Shown here one piece after another: positions 1 to 7,577 of a stretch of DNA of 39,059 nucleotides. The stretch is from an uncultured Porphyromonadaceae bacterium (GTDB lineage Bacteria > Bacteroidota > Bacteroidia > Bacteroidales > Muribaculaceae). The stretch is from contig CAMWNT010000010.1 in the NCBI GenBank assembly GCA_947175695.1, forward strand, positions 1 to 39,059, read 5' to 3'. The notes under the pieces are model-generated. The model was not told where the DNA came from, ran no database searches, and saw only the letters and a program-made list of their open reading frames with translations. A program made the translations under genes and the position numbers. The stretch's first letter is position 1. Every line of letters begins with the position of its first letter.

Positions 1-709
1 GCATCCCCTGTTCAATAAACACCGCATTGAGATTCTCCATATTGGAGAGACATATAAGTTCATTGATAGAGGCGTAATCCCGGATATTGCCTTTGAGGTC
101 GGGATTGGCGTCACGCCACTGTTTTGCTGTCATGCCGAACATGGCCACATTCAGCACATCGGCTTCATTGGCATATATGATGCTTGCCTGAGCCTTTGTA
201 ATCTCGGCAGGTATTAGATTATGCTTGATGGCATCTGTGTGGATTCGATAGTTTATCTTCGACAGCTCACGTTTAGCAGTCCAGCCGATAAGTTTCTGTT
301 CCTCTTCCTTTAGACGTTGGAATTCCTTTACAATATAAACCTTGAACTCGGGGCTTATCCACATCGCAAACTCAAATGCAATGTCTTTATGGGCGTATGT
401 GCCTCCATAGCGTCCGGCTTTTGCCTGAACGGATATGGCATTAGTCCGGGCAACGAATTCTTTTACGCTTATCTTGAAACTGTTAAGTCCCGACTGATTT
501 CTAATTGTGGCGAATTCGCCATAATTAAAATTGGGATTATACACCTTCTCCCAGATTCCGATAAACTCCAAGGTATTACGATTACGAAGCCAGTCGGTAA
601 TGAAGAAATCTCCATCTTTAGCCCGTAACATATCGGTAAGGCAGACATAATCCTCTCCGTTGACTTTTAGGATGTTAACCTCAGTGTCTTTTACTATTAG
701 CTTCGCCAT
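1..709 (-). CDS. KilA-N domain protein, 3' end cut by window edge
   Basis: This gene is missing from the ORF track because it runs off the left edge. It was read by reverse-translating 1-709, from the ATG at 709-707, and stays open for 236 codons. The protein starts MAKLIVKDTEVNILKVNGED. Around residues 95-135 it carries the typical KilA-N core with RYGGTYAHKDIAFEFAMW followed by SPEFKVYIVKEFQRLK. KilA-N domains bind nucleic acid and are common in phages, prophages and mobile elements; the target here is unknown. The C-terminal half includes TAKQWRDANPD, seen in the Bacteroidetes members of this group. The gene is visibly more AT-rich than the murA or pcrA region, which suggests transfer. It has its own consensus promoter at 833-863 and a long leader (about 115 nt) covered by a candidate antisense transcript. 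Family assignment is firm; biological role is not. Confidence 0.85.
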   Translation of the reverse strand, partial: MAKLIVKDTEVNILKVNGEDYVCLTDMLRAKDGDFFITDWLRNRNTLEFIGIWEKVYNPNFNYGEFATIRNQSGLNSFKISVKEFVARTNAISVQAKAGRYGGTYAHKDIAFEFAMWISPEFKVYIVKEFQRLKEEEQKLIGWTAKRELSKINYRIHTDAIKHNLIPAEITKAQASIIYANEADVLNVAMFGMTAKQWRDANPDLKGNIRDYASINELICLSNMENLNAVFIEQGM

Positions 710-743
710 GTTGTTTTGTAATTGTATCGAAATCGCTACATTA

Positions 744-774
744 TTGTTTGTGTTGATAAAAAGCACTACTTTTG
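744..774 (+). promoter_or_regulatory. Bacteroidetes-type promoter reading rightwards into a terminator
   Basis: A TTG at 744-746 sits 20 bp before TACTTTTG at 767-774, matching the Bacteroidetes primary-sigma consensus (TTTG, 19-21 bp, TAnnTTTG). The predicted start is near 781. No open reading frame follows; transcription would run straight into the hairpin and T-run at 786-827. Confidence 0.55.
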
Positions 775-780
775 CAGTGT

Positions 781-827
781 TGATTCCCGGTAGCCCCTGT
801 ATATCAGGATATCGGGTTTCGTTTTTT
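781..827 (+). ncRNA. Candidate ~45-nt antisense RNA ending in an intrinsic terminator
   Basis: The predicted transcript from the 744-774 promoter would contain almost nothing but a hairpin and a T-tract. The outer stem is CCCGGTA (786-792) with TATCGGG (810-816, one G-T pair), the inner stem CCTG (796-799) with CAGG (805-808), followed by TTTCGTTTTTT (817-827). It lies opposite the first ~45 nt of the predicted KilA-N mRNA leader. Its existence is inferred from sequence only. Confidence 0.4.
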
Positions 828-832
828 CAATG

Positions 833-863
833 CAAAGGTAATCATTTTCACCGGATTGGACAA
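833..863 (-). promoter_or_regulatory. Promoter for the KilA-N gene
   Basis: On the minus strand, TTG (863-861) is followed after 20 bp by TACCTTTG (840-833), a perfect Bacteroidetes arrangement. Start is predicted near 826, giving a leader of about 115 nt before the ATG at 709. It faces the 744-774 promoter. Confidence 0.65.
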
Positions 864-893
864 CAGCGAGAAAAAAGGACACCGGGGAGTTTA

Positions 894-928
894 TTTAATC
901 GTGTTAAATTCAAACACTCTCTAAAAGC
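894..928 (-). repeat. Dispersed palindromic element, copy A
   Basis: The minus strand reads GCTTTTAGAGAGTG then a short spacer then TTTAACACGATTAAA (908-894). The 15-bp core is exactly repeated at 18532-18546 and with one change at 22790-22804. The 14-bp CACTCTCTAAAAGC (915-928, plus strand) is exactly repeated at 18659-18672. It lies between the KilA-N promoter and the terminator of the barrel gene. Confidence 0.5.
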
Positions 929-963
929 AAACACACTATAAAGCGGTTGAAATATAAAATGAT

Positions 964-998
964 CCCTGTCGGCGGGGCCATGGCGCCTGCCGACAGGG
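964..998 (-). terminator. Probable terminator of the outer-membrane barrel gene
   Basis: CCCTGTCGGC (964-973) pairs perfectly with GCCGACAGGG (989-998); the 15-nt loop contains the palindrome GCCATGGC. On the minus strand it is followed by ATCATTTTATATTTC, a weak T-rich tail. It lies about 140 nt past the stop of the 1136-1864 gene; the stretch 1000-1135 between them holds nothing else I recognise. Confidence 0.55.
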
Positions 999-1135
999 AT
1001 TGGGAGGGATTATGTAATCCGGGCTCGTGGCCCGGCGATCGGGAAGTGGTTGGATCCGGTGATGTTGCAACCCGATGTGCGGTCGCGGCATAGGCCGGAT
1101 GGGTGGCCGCAATCATTTGCGGTCGGACAGAATGG

Positions 1136-1864
1136 TCAGAAGTTGTAGCCGAGAGTGAACTGGAAGAGGTTGTTCTTCTGGTCGTAGGCCCCATTATTGC
1201 TGTGTTTGATCTGATTGACCATGCCCAGATCGCCGCTCAGACCGACATAATAGTTCCGGCAGAAATTCGCGCCGATGCCGATTCTCCATGCGCAATCCAC
1301 GCGGTTGTAGGCATTCGACAATCCGGCGCCGGTGAACGGGTTGTCTTTATACATCGAGCCCGATGTATGGAATCTGACAGCCTCGGCTCCCGCGATTTCA
1401 GTTTCGGTAGTCAAATAGTAGTCATCCGAAAAACCGACTTTAAGCACAGGGCCGGTGAACACTTCCAGTTTGAAATTCGGAGTGAAATCAAAATGATAGC
1501 CGAGCATCACAGGAACTCTCATTCCGAACGAGCGCGAGCTATGACTCTTCATCATCGAATTCGCGAGGGTGGAATTGCCCAGGTCATATTTCCGGGTGTC
1601 GTAGTAGAATTCAACGCCCGGCTGAACATAGAAATTGGCCACTACCGGCTGTTGATAAATCAGTCCGAGACTGACGCCGGCGCCGGGATTAAACACTGAC
1701 ATCTTCTCATTGCCGAACTTCAGATCGCCCGGAACAGAAGCATCAACCGAAACGCGCGCACCGAAAAATGCGTGATTGTCGGGATTGTTGACTACGCCGG
1801 AATCGGCAGAAGCCACAGCCGAACCGGCCAGAATTGCCATTGCGAGTAAAATAGTCTTTTTCAT
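1136..1864 (-). CDS. Outer-membrane beta-barrel (porin-like) protein
   Basis: The 242-residue product starts at the ATG at 1864 (MKKTILLAMAILAGSAVASADSG), a clear Sec signal peptide cut near residue 20. The longer ORF in the track starts upstream of this signal and is unlikely. The mature part alternates aromatic and polar residues in short strands (for example NFYVQPGVEFYYD and VPVMLGYHFDF) and ends in LFQFTLGYNF, a terminal Phe as expected for barrels inserted by the BAM complex. This fits the small Bacteroidetes outer-membrane barrel families (OMP_b-brl types). The ligand is unknown. The gene stands alone, with its own terminator and a hairpin in its leader. Confidence 0.8.
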   Translation of the reverse strand: MKKTILLAMAILAGSAVASADSGVVNNPDNHAFFGARVSVDASVPGDLKFGNEKMSVFNPGAGVSLGLIYQQPVVANFYVQPGVEFYYDTRKYDLGNSTLANSMMKSHSSRSFGMRVPVMLGYHFDFTPNFKLEVFTGPVLKVGFSDDYYLTTETEIAGAEAVRFHTSGSMYKDNPFTGAGLSNAYNRVDCAWRIGIGANFCRNYYVGLSGDLGMVNQIKHSNNGAYDQKNNLFQFTLGYNF

Positions 1865-1883
1865 AGTAAAAGTCTGAATTATG

Positions 1884-1901
1884 GGAGAAGACGGCTTCTC
1901 C
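1884..1901 (-). promoter_or_regulatory. Hairpin in the leader of the barrel gene
   Basis: GGAGAAG (1884-1890) and CTTCTCC (1895-1901) form a 7-bp stem with a 4-nt loop, 20 nt upstream of the start codon at 1864. It could modulate translation or mRNA stability of an abundant envelope protein; no family is recognised. Confidence 0.35.
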
Positions 1902-2239
1902 GTGGATAATAGTATATGATTGAGAGATCGGATTTTATGCCAATATAACACAAAGAATCAATCTTGGGTTTGTCGCTAAAATGATAAAAAAAGTTAGAAG
2001 ATACGCGCGATTTTGACATTCATTCACTCATGTTGTGGCATCTTTGCCGCCTCCGTGTCAGAACAATTGGCGTGACAGAACGATCCCGCGCCGCTTGACC
2101 TTCGCTCCTTTGCGGGACGCCCCATTGCGCGCCGTATGGTCGAGCGCGTATAATCTCCTCTTGAAGTGCGGGTGCACCGGCGGTTTCCGTCTGTTCGGAC
2201 GATATCGGGGGCGCACCGTCGAAATTTGGGGCATCATAG
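1902..2239. other. Intergenic stretch without a recognised gene
   Basis: The AT-rich left part presumably holds the barrel gene promoter, but no full consensus was found on the minus strand. The GC-rich right part (about 2035-2230) has only shadow ORFs. A weak rightward -7-like CATCTTTG lies near 2039-2046, and a short inverted pair TGTCA/TGACA near 2056-2076. Nothing else can be supported. Confidence 0.4.
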
Positions 2240-2270
2240 TTGTGTATTCAACGAAAATTTGCTATTTTTG
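2240..2270 (+). promoter_or_regulatory. Promoter for the HAD phosphatase gene
   Basis: TTG at 2240-2242, 20 bp, then TATTTTTG at 2263-2270. Predicted start near 2277, about 66 nt before the ATG at 2343. Confidence 0.6.
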
Positions 2271-2342
2271 TTAAATTGTTAAATAAGTGTAGCGAATATC
2301 GCTATGTAAAGCCGACGACCAAACACCAAGCAGACAATATAT

Positions 2343-3068
2343 ATGCAGACATCATATCTACACAAATTCATGTCGCCACGTCGCCACTCGCCGATAAGCG
2401 ATGCCCCGGCCGGCGCAACCTGCGGGGAGCCCGCGCGCATGGGCGTGCTCTTCGATCTTGACGGCGTGCTCGTCGACAGCGAGCGCGAGTACACACGCAT
2501 CTGGAATCGTATCAACGACGAATTCCCGACCGGCTACGACGACTTCGCACTTCGGATCAAAGGCACTAATCTCAACGATATACTCGGTCATTACTACCCC
2601 GATCCGGAGGTGCGCGCAAATGTTGTGAAGCGTCTTTATGAAGAAGAGGGCAAAATGGTCTACAGCTATTGCCCCGGTGCGCGCGAGCTGCTCGAGCGAT
2701 TGAAACGCGCCGGAATCCCGATGGCGTTGTACACATCGAGCAACCATGCCAAAATGGAACACCTCTACCGCGATCTGCCCGAAATCAAAGACTACTTCGA
2801 CTGCATCGTGCTCGGCGACATGGTCAAAGAATCCAAGCCGTCGCCTGAAGGCTATCTGAAGGCCGCCGCTGAATTGGGCCTGGAACCCGGCGCATGGGTT
2901 GTGGTTGAAGATTCGCTGCAAGGGGTCAAAGCCGGTAAAGCTTCCGGCGGCAAGGTGGTCGGCGTGGCCGGCACGCTTCCCCCGCTGACGCTCGAACCGT
3001 ATTGCGCCGCAGTGGTGGAAACGCTCGAAAACTTCCCTTACGAAATACTCGGCTCCGAAGTTTGGTAA
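2343..3068 (+). CDS. HAD-superfamily hydrolase (beta-phosphoglucomutase-like)
   Basis: This is a subfamily-I HAD phosphatase with a cap domain. Motif I is VLFDLDGVLVDSE, with the nucleophile and acid Asp residues. Motif II is the T/S in ALYTSSN, motif III is the Lys in ESKPSPEGY, and motif IV is VVVEDSLQGVKAG. Such enzymes remove phosphate from, or isomerise, small sugar phosphates; the substrate cannot be told. The start is uncertain. ATG 2343 has an A-rich upstream context and lies 66 nt after the predicted transcription start, but it adds 32 proline- and arginine-rich residues before motif I. The internal ATG at 2439 (MGVLFDLDG) would give the family's usual short N-terminus. The gene ends 44 bp before rarA and may be co-transcribed with it. 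Confidence 0.85.
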   Translation: MQTSYLHKFMSPRRHSPISDAPAGATCGEPARMGVLFDLDGVLVDSEREYTRIWNRINDEFPTGYDDFALRIKGTNLNDILGHYYPDPEVRANVVKRLYEEEGKMVYSYCPGARELLERLKRAGIPMALYTSSNHAKMEHLYRDLPEIKDYFDCIVLGDMVKESKPSPEGYLKAAAELGLEPGAWVVVEDSLQGVKAGKASGGKVVGVAGTLPPLTLEPYCAAVVETLENFPYEILGSEVW

Positions 3069-3111
3069 AAAAACATTCTTAACTGCCGGGGTAATCCCGA
3101 TTGATAACGAT

Positions 3112-4389
3112 ATGGCAAACATACCATTGGCCGAGCGCATGCGGCCGGCGACGCTCGAAGATTATATCGGTCAAAGCCACCTCGTCGGCGAAGGTGGAGT
3201 GATTCGCAACATGATCAGCATGGGTCGGATCAATTCCTTCATTCTCTGGGGGCCTCCGGGAGTCGGGAAGACCACGCTTGCACGCATCATCGCCAACTCA
3301 ACAGAAGCTGAATTCTACACACTAAGCGCCGTGACTTCCGGCGTCAAGGATGTCAGAGAGGTGATCGATCGCTGCGAAGCCGCCGGCCGGAGTGTCTTCG
3401 CCAAGGCGCGTCCCATACTCTTCATCGACGAAATCCATCGATTCAATAAATCGCAGCAAGATTCGCTGCTCGGTGCGGTAGAGAAGGGGGTGCTGACGCT
3501 GATAGGGGCCACTACCGAAAACCCCTCCTTTGAAGTGATCCGCCCGCTACTCTCTCGCGCTCAAGTCTATACTCTGCGGCCGCTTGAACTTGATGAATTG
3601 CAGCGGCTGCTCGACAACACACTGGCCCGCGACCCGATCCTGCGCCAGCGCAACGCAAGAGTCGAAGAATCGACGGCCCTGTTCAGATTTGCGGGGGGCG
3701 ATGCCCGCAAACTGCTCAATATCATTGATCTTATCGAGCAATCCACGCCCGACGGCGAAGATGTGGTCATCACCGACAAAATCGTAATCGACCGACTGCA
3801 AGAGAATCCGGCGGCTTACGACCGCAATGGAGAATTGCATTACGATATAATATCGGCCTTCATCAAATCCGTCAGAGGCAGCGATCCCGACGCGGCTCTC
3901 TATTGGCTCGCCCGCATGGTGGCCGGTGGAGAAGATCCCGCCTTCATCGCGCGGCGACTTGTCATTCTTGCAGCCGAAGATATCGGGCTTGCCAACCCCA
4001 ACGCGCTGCTGCTTGCCAACGCCACCTTCGACGCTCTCCAAAAGATAGGATGGCCCGAAGGGCGCATCATACTCGCCGAATGCACCGTCTATCTCGCCAC
4101 ATCGGCCAAGTCCAACAGTGCGTATGCCGGAATAGGCGCAGCTCTGGCAGAAGTGGAGCGCAGCGGCAATCTCCCCGTGCCGCTTCATCTGCGCAACGCT
4201 CCGACCAAACTGATGAAAGACCTCGGCTATCATGAAGGTTATAAATATGCCCACGACTACTCCGGCAACTATGTCGAGCAGCAATACCTTCCCGACGCGA
4301 TCACCGGACGCCGATTCTGGCAAGCCGGCGCCAACCCGGCCGAATCAGCCATGCAAGAACGGATGGACCGACTGAAAAAGAAAAACTGA
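3112..4389 (+). CDS. rarA: Replication-associated recombination protein A (AAA+ ATPase)
   Basis: The product has 425 residues, the usual length for RarA/MgsA (bacterial WRNIP1 homologue). It opens with [17 protein letters not shown], has Walker [12 protein letters not shown] at about 47-57 and Walker [11 protein letters not shown] at about 102-111, then the sensor region [14 protein letters not shown]. The C-terminal half ([35 protein letters not shown]) is the typical tetramerisation domain. RarA acts at stalled replication forks and binds SSB and single-strand/duplex junctions. The start ATG is supported by the conserved N-terminal motif. The stop codon lies at the beginning of a 10-bp tandem repeat that fills the spacer to the next gene. 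Confidence 0.96.
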   Translation: MANIPLAERMRPATLEDYIGQSHLVGEGGVIRNMISMGRINSFILWGPPGVGKTTLARIIANSTEAEFYTLSAVTSGVKDVREVIDRCEAAGRSVFAKARPILFIDEIHRFNKSQQDSLLGAVEKGVLTLIGATTENPSFEVIRPLLSRAQVYTLRPLELDELQRLLDNTLARDPILRQRNARVEESTALFRFAGGDARKLLNIIDLIEQSTPDGEDVVITDKIVIDRLQENPAAYDRNGELHYDIISAFIKSVRGSDPDAALYWLARMVAGGEDPAFIARRLVILAAEDIGLANPNALLLANATFDALQKIGWPEGRIILAECTVYLATSAKSNSAYAGIGAALAEVERSGNLPVPLHLRNAPTKLMKDLGYHEGYKYAHDYSGNYVEQQYLPDAITGRRFWQAGANPAESAMQERMDRLKKKN

Positions 4390-4467
4390 TTATTCCCGAT
4401 AAATCACGATTATTCAAGATTAATCCCGCAAACTCCCGATAAATCCTGACTAATCCAAATTAATCCC
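4388..4467. repeat. Eight-unit 10-bp tandem repeat (consensus GATTAATCCC)
   Basis: The spacer between rarA and the next gene reads as eight consecutive 10-mers: GATTATTCCC, GATAAATCAC, GATTATTCAA, GATTAATCCC, GCAAACTCCC, GATAAATCCT, GACTAATCCA, AATTAATCCC. The first unit overlaps the rarA TGA. The core GATTAATC is a perfect palindrome, and the period equals about one helical turn. Confidence 0.8.
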
Positions 4468-4482
4468 GAAAGCAAAAAAGCT

Positions 4483-6060
4483 ATGATTGAAGAAATTCAA
4501 TTGCGACTGAGCCCGGCGCAGAGCGCCTCGGCCGAGACAATAAAAAGTGAGGCCGCGCGGGCACTCGGATTAAAGTCCGACCGGATCCGCGATTTGAAGG
4601 TGACGAAGCGCTCGATCGACGCACGTCGTCGCGACATAGCCGTCAATATGACGGTGGCGGTCGCCTGGGGCGACGACGCGTCGGCTGTGCCGCCTCCCGC
4701 GGTGGTGGATTTCCGGCCGGTTGCGCCCGATGCGCCTGCGGTGGTGGTTGTCGGCGCCGGCCCGGCGGGATTGTTCGCCGCCCTGCGGGCTATCGAATTC
4801 GGGATGCGTCCCATTGTGCTCGAGCGAGGAAAGGATGTCGATTCCCGGCGCATAGACATAGCCATGCTCAACCGTACGGGAAATGTCGATCCCGACTCCA
4901 ACTACTGCTTCGGAGAGGGGGGAGCCGGTACGTTCTCCGACGGCAAACTCTTCACCCGCTCCAAAAAGCGGGGCGACAACCGCGCCGTGATGGAGCTGCT
5001 TGTGCAATTCGGCGCTGATCCTAAAATACTCTCAGACTCCCACCCGCATGTCGGGAGCGACCGTCTGCCCCATATTATCAAAGCCATCCGCGAAAAGATC
5101 CGCGAATGCGGCGGCGAAGTGCGCTTTGGCGCGAAGGTGGAGCAACTGATCATCGAACCGGATGCCGACGGTCGGCGAGCGGTGGCCGGTGTAGTCCTCG
5201 CCGATGGCTCTGCGGAGCGCGGCACAGTCGTACTCGCCACAGGCCATTCGGCTCGCGACACGATCCGCAATCTCTATGCCCAAGGGGTCGGTATGGAGCC
5301 GAAAGGACTTGCGATCGGGGTCAGACTCGAACATCCCTCCCAATTGATCGACCGCCTTCAATATCACACACCCGACGGGCGCGGAGAATGGCTCCCGGCA
5401 GCCGAATACAGCTATGTGGCGCAGGTCGACGGACGCGGCGTCTACAGTTTCTGCATGTGCCCCGGCGGGGTGGTCGTTCCGGCCGTGTCGTCGCCCGGAG
5501 AGAGCGTCGTCAACGGTATGTCGGCTTCGGCCCGCGGCGGACGCTGGAGCAACTCCGGCATGGTTGTAGAGATCAGGCCCGACGATTTCCCTGAATATCA
5601 ATCCGAAGGGGTGTTTCAGCTGATGCGGCTGCAAGAAGATCTGGAGCATGCGTTTCATCGCTCGGTAGGGGAGACGCTCAAAGCGCCCGCTCAGCGGATG
5701 TATGACTTCGTGAAAGGAAAAGAATCGAAAGATCTTCCGGCGTCGTCATATCCTCCCGGACTGCTTTCGCGCCGCGTCGACATGCTCCTTCCCCCCTTCA
5801 TCGCCGATCGACTGCGGCAAGGCTTCAAAGAATTCGGTCGACGCTCAAAGGGATTCCTGACCAATGAAGCCTGCGTCATAGGACTTGAAAGCCGCACCTC
5901 CTCGCCCGTCAGACTCCCCCGCGACCGCGAGACTCTTTGCCACACCGAACTCGCCGGGCTCTATCCCGTCGGTGAAGGGGCCGGATATGCCGGAGGTATC
6001 ATCTCGGCGGCTGTCGACGGCCGCAGGGCGATCGACTCGATTTGTGGAAAGCAAAAATAA
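4483..6060 (+). CDS. FAD-dependent oxidoreductase of the COG2509 type
   Basis: The 525-residue protein has a small N-terminal domain (residues 1-80, IQLRLSPAQSAS and LKVTKRSIDARRRDI), then a dinucleotide-binding Rossmann motif VVVGAGPAGLFAA at about 88-100 and the flavin-contacting FGEGGAGTFSDGKLFTR near 145. It continues with VLATGHSARDT and ends with YPVGEGAGYAGGIISAA, the second FAD contact. This architecture matches the broadly conserved 'FAD-dependent dehydrogenase' family of unknown substrate, related to geranylgeranyl-reductase-like and BFD-like flavoproteins. It is probably cytoplasmic, with no signal or membrane segment. The ATG at 4483 is preceded by AAAAAAGCT after the tandem repeat. 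The tsaB promoter sits over its last codons. Confidence 0.88.
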   Translation: MIEEIQLRLSPAQSASAETIKSEAARALGLKSDRIRDLKVTKRSIDARRRDIAVNMTVAVAWGDDASAVPPPAVVDFRPVAPDAPAVVVVGAGPAGLFAALRAIEFGMRPIVLERGKDVDSRRIDIAMLNRTGNVDPDSNYCFGEGGAGTFSDGKLFTRSKKRGDNRAVMELLVQFGADPKILSDSHPHVGSDRLPHIIKAIREKIRECGGEVRFGAKVEQLIIEPDADGRRAVAGVVLADGSAERGTVVLATGHSARDTIRNLYAQGVGMEPKGLAIGVRLEHPSQLIDRLQYHTPDGRGEWLPAAEYSYVAQVDGRGVYSFCMCPGGVVVPAVSSPGESVVNGMSASARGGRWSNSGMVVEIRPDDFPEYQSEGVFQLMRLQEDLEHAFHRSVGETLKAPAQRMYDFVKGKESKDLPASSYPPGLLSRRVDMLLPPFIADRLRQGFKEFGRRSKGFLTNEACVIGLESRTSSPVRLPRDRETLCHTELAGLYPVGEGAGYAGGIISAAVDGRRAIDSICGKQK

Positions 6061-6072
6061 TTGTTAAATTTG
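6041..6072 (+). promoter_or_regulatory. Promoter for the tsaB gene cluster
   Basis: TTTG (6041-6044), a 20-bp spacer, then TAAATTTG (6065-6072) is a full match to the Bacteroidetes consensus. It overlaps the 3' end of the upstream flavoprotein gene. The start is predicted near 6079, giving a leader of about 100 nt before the GTG at 6180. Confidence 0.7.
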
Positions 6073-6118
6073 TAAATTATTCCGCTTCGGCCCAACCGCT
6101 CAGGCGACGGCTGCAATA

Positions 6119-6150
6119 CATTCCGGCTTCGGAATGGAAAAACCGGAATG
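6119..6150 (+). promoter_or_regulatory. Alternative hairpins in the tsaB leader
   Basis: CATTCCG (6119-6125) can pair with CGGAATG (6130-6136; 7 bp, GCTT loop), or CATTCCGG (6119-6126) can pair with CCGGAATG (6143-6150; 8 bp, 16-nt loop). The two are mutually exclusive. No T-run follows, so this is not a standard terminator; it could be an attenuation or translational switch. The role is inferred. Confidence 0.4.
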
Positions 6151-6179
6151 ACAAATTATAAAAAAACCGAACAAAGGCA

Positions 6180-6890
6180 GTGAGTGTAATATTAAATATA
6201 GAGACGAGCGGCGAATGCTGCTCAGTGGCTCTCACACAGGATGGAATGGTGGAATATCATGCCGAATCGGAGCAACCGATGCAGCATGCCGTGCTACTCG
6301 CGCAATATGTCGACAAGGCTCTTGAACATGCCGAGCGGCGCGAATTGCATATCGATGCGGTGGCAGTCAGCATAGGCCCCGGAAGCTACACAGGGCTCCG
6401 CATCGGCATGTCGCTCGCCAAAGGACTATGCTTCGCCAAAGATATTCCGCTGATCGGAATAAACACTCTGGAGTTGCTCGCCGTCAAAGGGATGTTCTCG
6501 ATTCGCGAGCCCGAGGGTGATGAAGTGCTGATCGGCATGATCGACGCACGACGGATGGAAGTCTATGCCGCGGCCTACGACTTCGCGCTCAATCCGCTCC
6601 TGGAGCCCAAGGCAATTGTGCTCGACTCCGACTCCTTCGCCGAATTTGCCGACCGCAAGGTCGTGGCGGCCGGAAGCGGAGTGGCAAAAGCCAAGGATGT
6701 GCTCCGCCTGCCGGAAGCGAAATATCTCGACGCGCGCCTGACGGCGATGGATATGACCGCACTCTCCGAGCGAGCTTTCCGCCGGGGCGACTTTATGGAC
6801 ACGGCTTACGGAGTCCCGTTCTATCTCAAAGACTATGAAGCCAAAAAGAGCACCAACAAAGTGCTCGAAGAAGCCCGCAAATCCAAGTGA
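6180..6890 (+). CDS. tsaB: tRNA threonylcarbamoyladenosine biosynthesis protein TsaB
   Basis: The 236-residue product has the actin-like ASKHA fold of TsaB. It starts with ILNIETSGECCSVAL, continues with AVSIGPGSYTGLRIGMSLAKGLCFA (the signature of the family) near residues 60-85, and has MIDARRMEVYAA near 120. TsaB forms the TsaB-TsaD-TsaE complex that puts t6A on position 37 of ANN-decoding tRNAs. The start is a GTG; no ATG lies between it and the conserved first strand, so GTG is well supported. The length matches family members. It begins a long + strand run (tsaB, DUF4290, murA, rimM and onward) with short spacers. Confidence 0.94.
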   Translation: MSVILNIETSGECCSVALTQDGMVEYHAESEQPMQHAVLLAQYVDKALEHAERRELHIDAVAVSIGPGSYTGLRIGMSLAKGLCFAKDIPLIGINTLELLAVKGMFSIREPEGDEVLIGMIDARRMEVYAAAYDFALNPLLEPKAIVLDSDSFAEFADRKVVAAGSGVAKAKDVLRLPEAKYLDARLTAMDMTALSERAFRRGDFMDTAYGVPFYLKDYEAKKSTNKVLEEARKSK

Positions 6891-6926
6891 CCCGGCGGGA
6901 CTGCCGAATAACCCAAAACGAAACCA

Positions 6927-7574
6927 ATGATTCAGAAAATAGACATATTATCAAGCGAAGACTATAAATTTCTTCCCTACAACACCGGGATGCCCCATCT
7001 CCCGCTTCCCGAATATGGACGCAATATTCAGAATATGGTCGACTATTGCGTTGAAATCCCCGACCGCGAAGAGCGCACGGCGTGTGCCTACGCGATCATC
7101 GGCGTCATGCGTAAACTCTTTCCCGAGCATGTCGGCGAGGGAGATGACATGAAGAAATTCTGGGACCATCTCAACATCATGGCCCGCTTCGAACTCGACA
7201 TCGACTTCCCTTGCGAGGTAGTAACAGCCGACACGGTCAATCCCAAGCCCCGGGCCATCCCTTATGGAAAGAGTCCCATCCGGATCCGCCACTACGGCCG
7301 CTCCCTCGCCGAGATGGTAAAGATCGTGGCCGACATGGAGCCGGGTAAGGATCGCGATGAGAAAATCAATCTCATCGCCAATCAGATGAAAAAGCTCCTT
7401 CTTGTTCATAATCCGGAAGGGGTCGACGACGCGCGGGTGCTCCGGGATCTTTACGACCTCTCCGCCGGAAAGATCAATCTCGTGCCCGGCCAATATCTGC
7501 TTCATGAATTCCATGAAGTGACTCCGACGGCCAAAAAGACGAAAAAGAAAATGAAGAAAAACCGCAAATACTGA
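6927..7574 (+). CDS. DUF4290 family protein
   Basis: The 215-residue protein begins MIQKIDILSSEDYKFLPYNTG, then LPEYGRNIQNMVDYCVEIPDREERTACAYAII, the conserved head of the Bacteroidetes-restricted DUF4290 family. The body is mostly helical, and the tail is strongly basic (KKTKKKMKKNRKY), which might contact nucleic acid. No catalytic motif or signal peptide is seen. The function is unknown; in this family the gene commonly sits just upstream of murA, as here, with only a 3-bp gap. That spacing suggests co-transcription and perhaps translational coupling with murA. Confidence 0.88.
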   Translation: MIQKIDILSSEDYKFLPYNTGMPHLPLPEYGRNIQNMVDYCVEIPDREERTACAYAIIGVMRKLFPEHVGEGDDMKKFWDHLNIMARFELDIDFPCEVVTADTVNPKPRAIPYGKSPIRIRHYGRSLAEMVKIVADMEPGKDRDEKINLIANQMKKLLLVHNPEGVDDARVLRDLYDLSAGKINLVPGQYLLHEFHEVTPTAKKTKKKMKKNRKY

Positions 7575-7577
7575 CAA

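Noticed and set aside
660-941. ORF on + strand over the promoter/hairpin region
   Set aside because: The translation has no recognisable domain and crosses the KilA-N promoter and the hairpin; it is a chance frame.
1103-1699. 198-residue + strand ORF opposite the barrel gene
   Set aside because: It is antisense to a gene with signal peptide and barrel features; high GC in this genome leaves many long shadow frames.
2035-2240. Possible tRNA or other structured RNA gene in the GC-rich spacer
   Set aside because: No cloverleaf or known RNA motif could be folded by eye.
4388-4467. CRISPR array
   Set aside because: The units are 10-bp and contiguous, with no unique spacers and no cas genes.
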